Part shown: one piece after another, positions 9,815 through 22,742 of the stretch
Numbering within the stretch: the first letter of the stretch is position 1
How the letters are laid out: every line of letters begins with the position of its first letter
Assembly: GCA_013407085.1 (NCBI GenBank)
Contig: JACCGJ010001363.1
Location: 1-64,000 of the forward strand
From: Atriophallophorus winterbourni
Lineage: Eukaryota > Platyhelminthes > Trematoda > Plagiorchiida > Microphallidae
Length of the DNA: 64,000 nt
Reading direction: 5' to 3'
Program-made: the position numbers and the translations under genes
The notes under the pieces: model-generated
Told to the model about the DNA's origin: nothing
Database searches by the model: none
Seen by the model: only the letters and a program-made list of their open reading frames with translations

Positions 9815-10850
9815 GTGAGATGTCATCTATTCAGGAAACAATGCAATATTATGTGTGAACAATGTATGAAGTACGAAATCACTAGCCGAGTCGAGGCAAA
9901 GTGCAGCTCAGTCATACACTGCATGCTGGCTAAGATGCTTTCAGGTTGCCCAAGCAGCAGCCATTCTGATTTTCCTTCGCCGACTTCTAGTTGTGTTGTC
10001 ACCAAATCAGTCGGCAGAACGAAGATCTTTAGGGGCAAGTCCCATGGTTTTGTCCACTCGATTACATCAGTGATTAAATCAGTGATAAGCGTATCTCTAC
10101 TGTCTGTACCTAGGATCTTAACATCATCAGCAAACAGGTAGCAACGAGAACTCAAGCAGGCTGCCAGGTCGTTTACAAAAATAAGAAAATGTTGTTGACT
10201 AAATATTGAGCCTTGAAGGCACTCCATTGAGTATTACTGATTCCTACGATCACACACCTGCAATTCCAACTTAGTTAGTGCGATTGATTAAGCAGCTGTC
10301 ATGCCATCGATGTAGTTCACCTGTGACACCACACATCCTTAGTTTGTGCAGAAGGTACCTATGGTTCACTGAGTAAATGGCCTTATGGAAATCAAGGTAG
10401 CATAATTTGACTACTCTCCCTTCATCGGGCCGTAATATCACTTCATCAAGAAAGCTTAGAAGATTGGTTGGGCAGGACCTTCCTTTCCAGAATCCGTGCT
10501 GGCCATCGGATAGTAAGGAATTGGCTAACAAATGTTTACATATCTTGTGCCGAATGATTTTTTCCAAGCACTTGCAAAGAATGCTAGTCAGGCTTACTCC
10601 CCTATAGTTGCGTACATCAGAACTGTGACCCAATTTTGTATATGGCTACTACCACCGCTCTTTTCCAATCATCTGGTAGTATACCCTTCAGTAAGTCAGC
10701 TGCAAAAAATGCTGATTGCAATATTAATTATATTTGCGGGCGGTTGAAGAATAGCCTGATGTATACCGTCGGAGCCAGCCGACTTAGTTTTATCCATTTG
10801 TGAGAGAACTGTGGTGACCATTTCCTGATTAACCAATTTTCAGTTCACTT
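9815..10850 (-). pseudogene. CR1-like RT fragment
   Basis: Minus-strand pieces appear in order: QMDKTKSAGSDGIH (near 10790), LPDDWKRAVVVAIYK (near 10650), YRGVSLTSILCKCLEKII and GQHGFWKGRSCPTNLLSFLDE (10271-10633), CYLDFHKAIYSVNHRYLL, then CYLFADDVKILG (10090-10150). These are RT motifs from fingers to palm. The PQGS motif is replaced by LQGSIFS, and there are at least two frameshifts. It lacks a thumb and a 3' tail, so it is an internal fragment, left next to the tail of another CR1 copy at 10858. Confidence 0.75.
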
Positions 10851-10857
10851 CAGATCT

Positions 10858-13590
10858 TCTTCTTCTTTTTGATAGACGGCAGAGGGTCAATCCCTTGTAA
10901 GCAACATCTCTTTCTATCATCATCATAATCCAGAACTTCAGTTTAAGCAATCCTGTCTAGGGTTGTACAGCTTCCCAGAGATTACACTCATTACATTATC
11001 CCTTAGTTACCTGAATCGGTTTCCAGATATTGCTGCAATAACCTCTTCCGGAAGCGCATTCCACAAGTTAACAAAACTTATTGAAAATGTGAATCCTTTT
11101 GGTAGGCATATTGTTCTTCAATTTTGAAGCTTTTGAGCATGGCGACGTGTTCTTGAGCCCGCAACTGGAGGGAAAAACTTCCGCAGCTCGTCACCATTAT
11201 CTCCCAGTTATATGCGACGAGTTAGTAGCAAGTCGTAGCGCACTCGCCGATTACTGAGCGACATGAGGTTGAAGTGCTTAACACTCTCCACATAAAGAAT
11301 TGATTTCAATGTTTGTAAACTTCGTCGCCCGTCGTTGCACTTATTCCTGCTTGTCACGTTCTTTCTTAGTTTGTGAATAGGTTGCTGATGAATCATATTT
11401 TAAAACTGATACCACGTATGTGGAATAAAGAATGCGAAACATTTGTGGAGCTATCGGCGATAACCGCTGACTAATAGCACACCATGCGCGGTTTGTGGCA
11501 GCAGTTTTTCTTTTCGTATCCTCATCAGACTTAAGCGAACAAGTCACAAGTCACGTTCAACATTAACCCATTTCAGTTGATGATCCTCGAGGAACTACGC
11601 ACCTTCAGGTGTGCTTGGCCCCAGAAGCATTACTGCACATTTCTGTCGGTTTAAATGAAGCTGCCATTTTACAGCCCAATCAAGCAATTTGTCCAATTCG
11701 TTATGGGAAAATTTACTCTCGGAAGAAGAGCTTATTGTTCCCCAAACAATCACATCATCGGCACAAAGCAGACAATCAGTTTTAATGAGTCGTGGAGGTC
11801 ATTGACATATTTCTTGAAAAGTAACGGGCCGAGAACAGATCCCTGCGGAACCCCGGAAATTAAACGTGTAGTCTGCGATTTAACTCCGTTAGCCTTGACC
11901 TGCCAATGGAGGCATTGACTACCGGGTGGCTCAGTTCAAGTTCAGCACGCCAGTGCTCACTAGCAGTCATGAGATTGGACGCGCATGATCGTCTTCGCGT
12001 AAATCCATGCTGCGCAGATGTTAGCTAACTGGTTGTAAAGAGAAAATCATCCATCTGTTTTTCAGCAGTCGTTCCACAGTCTGCCCAACTACTGAAGTGA
12101 GGGCAAGCGGTTGGTAGTTAGTCTGATCACTGGTTCACCGCTCTTATACATTGGTTTAAAAATGCCGTACATCTAATCTTAAGGTTACCTATCACAACTC
12201 AGGAATAAACTGAAGATTGGCGCCAGTGATTTGTACATGATACCCAACAATAACTTTAAAAGCATTGGTTGTATTCCATCCGGACATGTGCTGAGTGTAC
12301 ATCGAGTAGTTCACGTAAATACTGCACCATCTATGGCGAGATCGAGATTCATGCTATTTCGACGCTGCTCTCATGAAGCGGTGGAATTATAAATGTCTTT
12401 GCTCTGTAAACCATACTGTACTAAACGGCGAGAAGAATTGCTTTACGTTCATCATCATGTTCAGTATAATTTCTCACAGATATTAAGCAAGGTTCTCGTT
12501 GAAAAGATTTAGTTCTACGTTCAATTTACACAAACAAGAGTTTCGGCAACGAATTTTCTTCGTCCACCAAACGCGTAATATAATTCCATTTTTTTCTCTT
12601 TTTACATAGCTGGACTTGTTGCGGATAACTTTGTAGGTTACATGGTCATCCGGGCAATTCACTGGAAGATAATTTCTGCCATAACAGCTTTCTTTCCTTC
12701 ATGTATTTACGAATAATGTTATCAAACCACGGTGGCCCCTTAGCGGTTGGTTTTCCATTTATCAATGGGGCATGATTTTCAAGTGATTTGATTTAATCCA
12801 AAATGTCCAACCAACAGGTTTCAACATTCGTAGATGAAGGGAGTGATCAGCCAATTTAATATGCAGACGTGATTAGACTCTTTGTGTCTAATTTCCAGTA
12901 GTTTCTCCGGGCATGCGTACGTATTCTCGGTTAAAGACCTCTATTCCAAACGAACCATTAAGGCCAGTGATTGCTGCACCTAATAAGGATTTCCATAGAT
13001 AGATTCGTAACATCAGAAAATCTGGGTGTGACCACCAGATTCAATATCGAGAGAACTTGTCCGAAAAATATCCTCGTATGATCGTTTACATTCTGTACCA
13101 AATTCAGTTCCAAAATCGTATCTAGGAATTCCTGTTCGAACGGTTCACTCCTCGAAACTAGATACGCCCAGTTTATATCTAGAGCATTCAGATCTCCAAG
13201 AACGATATATTCGCCAGTGATACCATGGCATTTTATTTGAAAACAACTTAGGAACGTAAGCATCAGTTGAGCGATAAATGACCCCAAGTGATGTAGCCCA
13301 AGAGCTAGACTTCACCTTACACTTGATGCTTTCGTCATTTCCAGGATCATGTTCAAACCTTTCTACTACTTCCACAGCCACGCCACCGGCAGATCTCTAA
13401 GCGACTCTGTGACTTCTGAAAAGTGTATAGTGTAGTAGCGATCACTTCATGTCAGATATATCAATTGTTAACCAGGATTACGTAAGAGCAATTATATTTG
13501 GCTTTCGCCCACATACAATTTTATTAACCTCGTCAAGTTTATTCCTCAAACTCCTCGCATTGAAAAGCAAGACTTGAAATTTTTTCACAG
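10858..13590 (-). pseudogene. CR1-like LINE, endonuclease plus RT
   Basis: Reading leftwards: APE-type endonuclease start VLLFNARSLRNKLDEVNK with IIALT.SWL (13590-13480), GGVAVEVVERFEHDPGND and SLGVIYRSTDAYVPK (13381-13145), YIVLGDLNALDINW (13200-13160), then NYQPLALTSVVGQTVERLL (near 12080-12120), a GVPQGSVLGPLLF equivalent (11820-11860), a CLLCADDVIVW-type box (11740-11770) and thumb pieces (11208-11547). The 3' end (10858-10905) has a GGGATTGACCC-like hairpin and GAAGAAGAAG tail in minus sense, the same tail type as copies A-C. Many frameshifts and stops are present. Confidence 0.75.
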
Positions 13591-13599
13591 AAGGACTGA

Positions 13600-14150
13600 C
13601 CTGGTTAGGATTGACAGCGACTTCTAACGATTGCGTGTCCTCATCCTCACTACAATTTTCAGTGTCTGCGGTTTATCCTCCTCGTTATTCCGGCCAAGTC
13701 GAAATGCAGAATAATGATAACTTCTTCCCCTTGATTGAAAATCTTTGAAAAATGGATTGTAAGAAATTGCGCTATTAGTGTAAACGTATCTCAACCGTGT
13801 CTTTAGTTTGATCGCGAGCATTCATCATAATCAGGCATCGCTTCACTGAATCCAAATGTGACGCCCTGACGACTGGAGATATAACAGCATAATCAGTAGT
13901 AGATACTTGTTTCTCTACATGCAACAGAGCCTCAATTTTACTAAGTCTATGTGCCAAGATGATGAATAGGTAGTCGCTTCAAAGTCACGTTTGAATAAGA
14001 TTTTGTCATTCCTGACTGTTGAGCAATCGTTGTTAAAGGCGAGTAAACGGCGAGTTCATGCACGTTCGATGTATCATCGATACTAATAACATTTTGTAAA
14101 CGGTTTGTAGTCAAGGAAGCGAGTGGCACGCAAGCTTGCTTCACATATAG
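13600..14150 (-). pseudogene. CR1-like ORF1 remnant
   Basis: Directly upstream (minus sense) of the endonuclease remnant, frames give HRLSKIEALLHVEK, SHLDSVKRCLIMMNARDQTK and, near 13700, FKDFQSRGRSYHYSAFRLG. A heptad-like LSKIEALL followed by a conserved 'KRCLIMMNA' strand is typical of flatworm CR1 ORF1 proteins (coiled coil then RNA-binding core). The frames are broken and start codons uncertain. Position supports the call more than sequence does. Confidence 0.45.
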
Positions 14151-14289
14151 ATGGTGTCACCCCTCAGCAGAGGTTGAGTCACTATATATGTTAAATCCGT
14201 CGAGCCCTTTAGCAGATTTATTATATGCAGCAACGACTTTATTCTGACTTTATTTATTTTGCGATGGACAATAAGTGAATAACGAGCAA

Positions 14290-15240
14290 ATCGATTGTCC
14301 AGAATTTCTTTCGGTGGAAAGCTGCAGAGAAGCTAACACAATTGTCAAAACGTTTTTTCTATAAGTCTGTATCATTTACAGTATTTACCACAGAACGCCG
14401 AAAATGGTGAACTAACTAATGTTGCATAGTAATTAGGGTGAGCATTCAGGAAATAGCTTACCCAAGATGCGGTCCGAACCATTCATAAAACTCGCGACCG
14501 ATCTACAGGATCTAAGTAATTCTGAAAGACGCTTCCAGAAATTTACCACCCTGAGGCTAAAAACGTTTTCCCGCGATTCTAGTCTACGTCGATCCTTAGC
14601 AAGATTGAGTGAATGCCCGCAGATGCTAAGCTCGGGACTGAATGCAGTAAAAATGTTCAAAGTAACTCCGCTTAACCCCAACAAGATACTGAAGGTTTCA
14701 ATTAAGTCGCCTCTTGAACGACGGCGCATAAGCGAGTAAAGATCTAGGGACTTCACCCGTGCAGCGTGAGGTTTCCTTCCAAGACCATCGAACATGCGAG
14801 TTGCTAGACACCTTACTCTTTCGAGTCGAACGATGTCCTTCTTGTAAAAGTATCACCACGCCTGAACACAATATTCTAAGTGCGGCAGAACTAATGCCTT
14901 GTAAAGTGGCAGGAATACATATGGTTTTCTTTTCGATAGCATGGATTTAGTTGGAAAATCTCTTTACGAGCACGTTGATCTGCAGCGGCGGATTGGTCCT
15001 CCTATTTGAACTCAGTACTAACCAGTACTCCCAATTTCTCAACACCCTGCGTTGCGTTAACCATGAGGGAATTTCACGACACCGCGACCGATATTTTATC
15101 ACTCATAGATGACAAGATTAGGCAATTATTAGGTTTCATCATGGAAAATGTATAATTGGCACTTCAGTGCATACGAAAATGCATCAATAAAAATCAGCAA
15201 TAGAAGAGGACCGACGGTGCATAAGAAAACAAATATTTAG
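14290..15240 (-). pseudogene. CR1-like LINE 3' fragment
   Basis: A 120-codon minus frame (14795-14433) reads VKSLDLYSLMRRRSRGDLIE, GHSLNLAKDRRRLESRENVF and SLRVVNFWKRLSELLRSC, the CR1 C terminus. Upstream thumb sequence (YCVQAWWYFYKKDIVR near 14820-14880) and the EKLGVLVSTEFK-like segment (near 15005-15040) follow. It ends near 15240, where a second fragment of the same region begins. Confidence 0.7.
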
Positions 15241-15359
15241 TGACTTCAGGCCTGCAGTTTAATGTTTCCCTTGTTGAACCTCAATCATCCGATTTACCAG
15301 ACGCCGTACGCTTACAAGACAAACGAATTCCTACTTTTACTGACGGCACCAGGATTGGG

Positions 15360-16060
15360 CACGATATTTCGATGAGGCTGAACTAATGCCTTGTACGTTG
15401 ACAGGGTTACATCATGTTCGATGGTCGATAGCACTGATTTTAGACAAAATATCTTAATGCTCGCTAAGGGGCGGCAACACATTGGTCGTCCTATTTGAAT
15501 TCATCCCTAACCAGTACTCCCAAATCAATAATACACTGTACAGGTATTATTACTTAGAGAATAAACCGAGACCTGTTCCGAAATCTTATCAACCAATACA
15601 GAAAAAGATTAGACACATATTTAGGTTAAATCGAAGATCCAAACGGTCTGACCAGTTTAGTTCACGGTAGTGCATTAAGTTATCTTCTTCAGTTGATCAG
15701 ATGAACTTCACATTATTCGCGAAAATGAAACATGGGCATTTCAACGCAGACGACAAGTTATCAACGAAAATCAGGAATAGAAGAGCACTGAGTACCGAAC
15801 CTTGAGGTACGCAACAGATCACGTTGGTTGGATTAGACAACGTGGATAATATTTGAGCACTTATTGTTCAAAATTTGGGAATGTTTTCATCTAATTAGTT
15901 ACCATGTATCAATTTTGGGGCTAGCTTGATCTCTGAAAGGCGTCGATTCACGGAATCGAAGTCGTTGCTAAAATCTAGGTATATACCACGACTGGCATTC
16001 CAGGATTTGGTAGACGTTTTGAGGAAACTATAAAGAAAAATCAGGCGGGATAAGAATTTA
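15360..16060 (-). pseudogene. Second CR1-like fragment overlapping in content
   Basis: The stretch 15360-15800 repeats the content of 14870-15240 in the same orientation: both contain GAACTAATGCCTTGTA, then TCCTATTTGAA and CTAACCAGTACTCCCAA. It continues into the RT palm (LKVRYSVLFYS, a decayed PQGSVLGPLL, near 15790) and an YLDFSNDFDSVNRRL-like motif near 15950. Two truncated copies, or a tandem duplication of one, lie head-to-tail. Confidence 0.6.
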
Positions 16061-17480
16061 ATAAATCCACGATAAGTTCAATTCAATTCAATATTTAACG
16101 GTATTAAAATTAGCTAATCAAGCACAAACTTATATAGCTAGAATAAACAATTACTCAGCTGCACTTGCAGGTTTGGCGACAAAACACGGTCTTTTGTTCT
16201 CAACAGCAAAATCAAACTTTATGCCCATCAGATGCACGATACAATAGAATTCTATTTTTCTTAACAAAAACGCAATATAAATGATAGACAGCACGCGTGA
16301 TTTATGATTTCGATATTCAGCCTCAATCATTTTCAATGAACAGTTACGTTTTCTCATTACTAGATCCAAGAAAAGTATGAACATTATAAACAGATCTATA
16401 ATTCAACCTCATTGCAAAATGGAAATCCAAAAATTATTCAACATTTATTTTCTAGACTGTTGTAACATCATATATAGCAATAGAAATAAATCAGATGGAA
16501 TAGTTTTGGAAAACATACAACGATTTTCTCAAAATCAGTCATCGATTATAACAACAACCAATCTTATAAAGAAATACGTATACATCTAAACTTCGATCCG
16601 TTATGGTTTCACACATTCAAGCATAATCTCATCTTATTATTCAAAATATTGTCATCGGATATAATAGAAATGAGTTCGAACGTTAAAGTATAATTTCAAG
16701 TATAACTTGAAAAACAGTGAGCAAAATTTTTAAATAACCAAGGTTTCTTACTAATGTAAGTAACAATTTATACTTCACTAAATATGCTAAACTCAAATCT
16801 TCTTCCAAAATATATAAGATTCATCTCCTCTTTACTAGAATTCTAATAACTTCTGGCTTCTTGCCTTACCATAAAACAATTTGCGACCTTCTTAATCTAG
16901 ATGCTCTACCTGATGATATATATAATAAGGGCATACCTGAGTTTTAAATATATTTTCACGATTTTCGTCAAAACAACCACTCGCATTCGAGTATATAATT
17001 TTCAGCATAACTTTTCAAAGCACACACAAATAAAACTGGCCCACAGGAGACCTCCACCTAGTGGAATTAATCCCGTCCGTTTAACGGACAAAAAAATCAT
17101 ATTAAATATAGACTGAACGACTTTTGAAAATCAAAACAAAAAGCATCGATAAAACACAATATAACGCATCTTCGATCAACATTATCCGTTGAACTCCAGT
17201 GCTGTCTGGAAATCAATTGATTTCTTTGTCACAATGCCAGTATTAATTTTGTTCATTAAAAGAAGACTTACTGATTCTCTGGAACTAATTTGTAAATATT
17301 ATTTACATTTATTTTTATTTATCGTAAAATTCTGCTGCACAAGTGACCTTAAAAATGCATTTGTGATTGTACATACGCTTTTAACGAACATTTTACTCTC
17401 CCCACAGAGATTCGTTGTACCCGGGTTCCACTGTACTATAATATGATTGTACAGAAATTTTAGCAATTATTGATCTTGCT
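16061..17480. other. AT-rich stretch without recognisable gene
   Basis: A short AATTC repeat (16078-16096) resembles, in minus sense, the TTGAATTGAAT tail that ends CR1 copies at 43450-43466 and 32938-32955, so a minus-strand CR1 tail may abut here. The rest is AT-rich with short frames that resemble nothing. Confidence 0.4.
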
Positions 17481-17489
17481 TAGCATGCC

Positions 17490-17980
17490 TCGGATATCAA
17501 AAAATGAAATCTTCAATTGTTCAATTTTTGGCATTACGAAATTGACAAGTAAATCGAGAATGTATGTTGCCACATGATGCACATAATCCGAACTTCTGAT
17601 TGTCGAACATTTGAATAACATTCGATAATTTTGCGTATTCTATCTGCTATGACCTCGGAATCACTTTGCCGCTGTGATCGGTTGATGGACTGACATTTAG
17701 GTTTAGTTGTTCCAAACAAAACTGATTGATTATCAGCATGAATATGACGATTGGTTCCTTCTGTAGCATCTTCATACTGTTCATATATTTTTTTCCAAAT
17801 TTACAAAATTTTGATTATTCTTCATCAATAACTGACGATATAATTCATGTTCATTGACACCAACGATTAATTGATCTCTACTATGGTCATTTCGTTCATC
17901 TTTACAAGCACAACGTGGAGCTGGTTTCTGCAAAGTCAGACTAAAATGATGAGTAATTTGGTTTTCGTGTCGTTACGTTT
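17490..17980 (-). pseudogene. Gag-like remnant of an LTR retrotransposon, with zinc knuckle
   Basis: Minus-strand frames give DERNDHSRDQLIVGVNEHEL, then YRQLLMKNNQNFVNLEK and, after shifts, FGLCASCGNIHSRFTCQFRN. The first resembles the conserved 'LRDQLVxGIxdxxlqkxLL' end of Ty3/gypsy-type capsids. The last fits a CxxCGxxHxxxxC knuckle seen in flatworm gypsy elements. No protease, RT or LTR is visible, and the adjacent 1000-N gap hides the neighbouring sequence. The call is by motif order only. Confidence 0.45.
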
Positions 17981-18193
17981 TACTCAGCAATTTCAGTAAT
18001 TTCGAAATTTGTTTGTGACATAATTTTGTTAAATTGATTTCAATTCATTGAAATTCTTATTAGCAGTTGGAATTGGAAATGCTAAATGATTCAAACAGGG
18101 CATAAGCATCTTTTCCTGCCGAAGTCAGAAAATGTGAGGCAATCAGGCTTTTCACCATTGGTAAGACAGCAAATCACAACACATTTTATTTAT

Positions 18194-19193
18194 NNNNNNN
18201 NNNNNNNNNNNNNNNNNNNNNNNNNNNNNNNNNNNNNNNNNNNNNNNNNNNNNNNNNNNNNNNNNNNNNNNNNNNNNNNNNNNNNNNNNNNNNNNNNNNN
18301 NNNNNNNNNNNNNNNNNNNNNNNNNNNNNNNNNNNNNNNNNNNNNNNNNNNNNNNNNNNNNNNNNNNNNNNNNNNNNNNNNNNNNNNNNNNNNNNNNNNN
18401 NNNNNNNNNNNNNNNNNNNNNNNNNNNNNNNNNNNNNNNNNNNNNNNNNNNNNNNNNNNNNNNNNNNNNNNNNNNNNNNNNNNNNNNNNNNNNNNNNNNN
18501 NNNNNNNNNNNNNNNNNNNNNNNNNNNNNNNNNNNNNNNNNNNNNNNNNNNNNNNNNNNNNNNNNNNNNNNNNNNNNNNNNNNNNNNNNNNNNNNNNNNN
18601 NNNNNNNNNNNNNNNNNNNNNNNNNNNNNNNNNNNNNNNNNNNNNNNNNNNNNNNNNNNNNNNNNNNNNNNNNNNNNNNNNNNNNNNNNNNNNNNNNNNN
18701 NNNNNNNNNNNNNNNNNNNNNNNNNNNNNNNNNNNNNNNNNNNNNNNNNNNNNNNNNNNNNNNNNNNNNNNNNNNNNNNNNNNNNNNNNNNNNNNNNNNN
18801 NNNNNNNNNNNNNNNNNNNNNNNNNNNNNNNNNNNNNNNNNNNNNNNNNNNNNNNNNNNNNNNNNNNNNNNNNNNNNNNNNNNNNNNNNNNNNNNNNNNN
18901 NNNNNNNNNNNNNNNNNNNNNNNNNNNNNNNNNNNNNNNNNNNNNNNNNNNNNNNNNNNNNNNNNNNNNNNNNNNNNNNNNNNNNNNNNNNNNNNNNNNN
19001 NNNNNNNNNNNNNNNNNNNNNNNNNNNNNNNNNNNNNNNNNNNNNNNNNNNNNNNNNNNNNNNNNNNNNNNNNNNNNNNNNNNNNNNNNNNNNNNNNNNN
19101 NNNNNNNNNNNNNNNNNNNNNNNNNNNNNNNNNNNNNNNNNNNNNNNNNNNNNNNNNNNNNNNNNNNNNNNNNNNNNNNNNNNNNNNNNNNNN
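18194..19193. other. Assembly gap (1000 N)
   Basis: Exactly 1000 undetermined bases; the round number suggests a gap size estimated or set by convention. Open frames spanning it are meaningless. Confidence 1.
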
Positions 19194-19635
19194 ACCCGAA
19201 ACACTTGATGAGTTTAATTATGAAATGGACAGATTGGTTAAAAGAGATACAATGTAAAAAATTATATCAGAGCTTTTTATTCATTTATTTGAATGATTGA
19301 CATAGTAATACGAAAGGAAGTTTATTTTGTAATTTGAAATTTGTTTTATTTTGTGAAATTCATTTCACTTTTATCTGACAATTATTTAATTCTTATAAAT
19401 ATGTTGTACAGTTTAGAGAATCTCTTAAATTTCAAGAGAAATATTTTGTACAGACAGCAAAATCTAGGTTCAATTTTTTAGCAATGTTAACTAAGTAACA
19501 CGGATTACATGGAAGAAAATAAATTTGAAATTCATATTGGTTTTAATGGACGTGGACGTTTGCTTCTTACGATATTTTGATATTGTTGTGGATATTTGAT
19601 CTATTTAAAGATTAATAAAAGAACTTTAATTCTAT
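19194..19635. other. AT-rich stretch right of the gap
   Basis: The first codons after the gap (ETLDEFNYEMDRLVKRD on the plus strand) could be another capsid-like segment, but the frame stops within 20 codons. Nothing else is recognisable before the CR1 5' region near 19640. Confidence 0.3.
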
Positions 19636-19639
19636 TTTC

Positions 19640-22600
19640 AACGAATTTGAACATGGTTACGACTCGAAATTTGCAAAATGAGATCATGCAGCACCGACTG
19701 CAAGGAAACCTCAAGAGAATGGGGGCCCCGCTGCACACTCTGGGGATTCTTGTCTGGTTTGTTCGAAACAGGTCGCGATAACGCTAAAGCTGTTTAATAT
19801 GAAATTTGTTTAATGTGGATACATATTCGATGTGATGGAATGAATCCGGAGATGCATAGTTGGCTTCAGAAAAATTCATGCGATATAATTCGCGCGCTAT
19901 ATAAGATATGCCTTTCACCGACTAGTTCTAAGCTCGAAAGTACTCAGCTCCAAGTTGACACAGCTTTTGTTAAGACCTTTTAAGGTATTTATACGGGGAT
20001 TACAAATAGTGGCTCATCCTTGAAGAAGGATAACCACCACACATCTTGTGTACAGCAAGCTTGCGTACAATCTGGAGAAGTACGCACCTTTGCGGAAGTT
20101 GCTTCCTTGCCTGTACTCGGTTCCAAAGACGAAGTTAGTTTTGCCGGTGCAACGAACGTTCTTGAGTCCGAAGAGGTCCAGGAACTATAACAGCTAAATA
20201 AAACTATCAACAATAAACACCAGAGCTTTACCACTGTTGAGAGTAGAAACTCCTGCATCATTTTTCACAATGCGCCGAAGCAAACAGGTGCTTTGGCTAT
20301 AGACAGAGTTAAAGAGGTACGCGATTTATTAAATTCTGCTCTCGCCCCTATTTTCGACGTAGGTGAAAAGGGTGTAACGGTACGCACACCGTTTCGCTTA
20401 GGCCGAAGACCAGCGCTAGTTAATCGCCAAAGACCGGTAAAGATTGTGTTAGACTCTGCTGAGCAAGTGAACTTACTGCTAAAGATTGGTTACAGGTTAA
20501 AGAGTAGTGAACTTAGACTCCCGCGTGATCTCTCTCCGGAAGTTCGTGTGAAAATGCGAAAAGCTAGCCAGGAGATTAGCGAGCGCAGAGCCACAGGTGA
20601 AACTAACTTTGCGTATTGTGGATTTTCGGGTTGCGAGGATGAGGCCAAAAGTTCGTTGGGAACCTCTGACAATAGGCATTCGGAGGGATCTGGATCTTTA
20701 AAAGTGATATATTTTAATGCGAGGAGCTTGAGAAACAAACTGGATGAACTCTCTGATAGGATTAGACAGGACCCTCCATCGATCATTCGGGTGACAGAAA
20801 CCTGGCTCTCACCTGAGCAGGATGATCCCGAGCTGGCCCTACTTCGATATAGACTCTTTCGCTCAGATCGAACAGACGCTAAAATCGGTGGTGGGGTTGC
20901 CTTATATTTCTAACAACATATTTCCGTCGCAGTGTTAGCTCGCTTCCAGCAGACTGCCGGTATGGCTGAGAGTTTATGGTGCCGTATAAGGACTGCAGCT
21001 TCATTTGCCACAATAGGTGTCGTTTATCGTTCTCCCAATACTCAGACAGATACTCTGATATCACAGGTATGTCAGTATGGTAGATCCTCAAGCTGCTCGA
21101 TTATGGGGGATTTGAATGCTCCTAGTATTGATTGGACTTCGCTAGATGAAGGTTCTGGGTCATTCGAGCGGGACTAATTGGACGATGTGGTTGATGTGGG
21201 CCTCGTGTAGCATGTTTCCGATCCGGTCAGAGTAGGCCCTACTGGGTGTGAGTCCATTTTGGACTTGGTATTCACTTTCACGCAGTCCGATATAACTCAG
21301 CTTTGAACTGAAGCTCCACTAGGCTGTAGTGATAATGCCATCTTAGGTTTTATTTGGAAACGCAACATTGGCTGGGCACCAGATCCAATTCCCAAAAGGA
21401 ATTTTCGGAAGGCAGATGCGTGTTGGATACGGGATGTTGCTTCATCTCTCGATTGGTCTTCCGATCAATCAGCTGATGTTGATGATTGCTGGCTGGTGAT
21501 TCGTAATAATATTTGGACAGTTATTGAGATGGCTGTTCCGTTGTCCACACGTCGTCGTAAGGCGAAAGGTCCACCTTGGTTTGACAAGGAGATAAGGAAA
21601 CTTTTGCGGCAACGTCAGAAGCTCTGGTCGATATTCGTAAGTCGGAAAAACGCCACTGACTATGACAATTATTGGCAAGCTAGAAACCTTTGCATGGCAT
21701 TAAAACGCAGAAAACGTATGTTGTACGAGGAGTGATTGGTTGACGAGTCTAGTTGTGCAACAAAACGGCTATTCGCATACATTCGTCGCCGCACAAAGGC
21801 GTTGCCATATATTCCTAATTTGATAGATACTAATGAAGTAGACATTACTGAGGATGATTTGAAAGCTGAAGCCATGGCTAAGTAGTATGCCTCCGTGTAC
21901 TGTCTGGAAGACAGTGATCTTCCTTCTGTCTCTAATAACAGTGAGGTCCTGTTTGATCTTGATGTAGATGTAGAGACCGATAGACTACTGTTGGAACAGT
22001 TAAACACACAGTCCGCGCCAGGATAAGACGGTATTCATCCGTTGGTTTTACGAACACGCAGAAGTGTTGTGCGTTCCGCTGGTCAGGTTGTTTACAAAAT
22101 CTGTAACATTAGGGGTCTTACCACAAGAATGGAAACAGGGTATTATTAAACCTATGTTTAAGTGTAGGGACCCTAGTAGTCCCGCTAATTACATGCCGGT
22201 CACATTGACTTCTGTGATCGGTAAATTTTAGAGAAGCTGATCAAAAGGAAAATAGAACACTTTCTTTTGGAGTGTGGGCGTTGGTGTCCACAACAACATG
22301 GATTCACCAAAAATCGCTCATGCGTAAGTAATCTGCTCCTGGCGCGAGAAAGTTAGTGTGCTTTGACTGATTCTAGTCAAGCGGTCGATGTCATTTTTAT
22401 CGACTTCAGTAAGGCGTTCAACCGCGTGCCCCACCGCTGATTGCTCGTCAAGCTGGAGGGTTTGGATATTCAAGGTTGTCTACTTAAGTGGATCGAGGCA
22501 TTCATCTCAGGGCGGTCAAACCTTGTAGAGGTGAATGGAGGTTTATCTTCAAAGATGATAGCAGGCTCCGGAGTGCCGTAGGGATCTGTCCTTGGCCCAT

Positions 22601-22742
22601 TGTTATTCAAAAATTTTGTGAATGATATTCCGGACGCGGTAGCGATCAATTGTCTTTTATTCGCGGATGATCTGAAACTGTAGGCCTCTGTCAGTTCCTG
22701 CGATGGCCACAAGCAACTGCAACAAGCAGTTGATGACTAACC
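19640..22742 (+). pseudogene. CR1-like LINE copy C, near full length (5'UTR, ORF1, EN, RT)
   Basis: The 5' part (19640-20350) is shared with 54630-55400, which sets the element's upstream region. ORF1-like sequence runs from about 20000 (FAEVASLPVLGSKDEVSFAG) past an in-frame stop near 20190 into a 206-codon frame (20293-20913). That frame joins the RNA-binding core (KIVLDSAEQVNLLLKIGYRL) to the endonuclease start LKVIYFNARSLRNKLDELSD, VTETWLSPEQ and IGGGVALYF. Further EN pieces are IGVVYRSPNTQTDTL and IMGDLNAPSIDW (20932-21177), then PWFDKEIRKLLRQRQKLW (21560-21640). RT follows: VIFIDFSKAFNRVPH, VP.GSVLGPLLF with a stop at the Q codon, LLFADDLKL. At 22738 about 690 bp of thumb is deleted, and the sequence rejoins near the copy A position 1656. 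Confidence 0.85.

Noticed and set aside
18086..19300. Long open frames across the N gap on both strands
   Set aside because: They consist almost wholly of undetermined codons.
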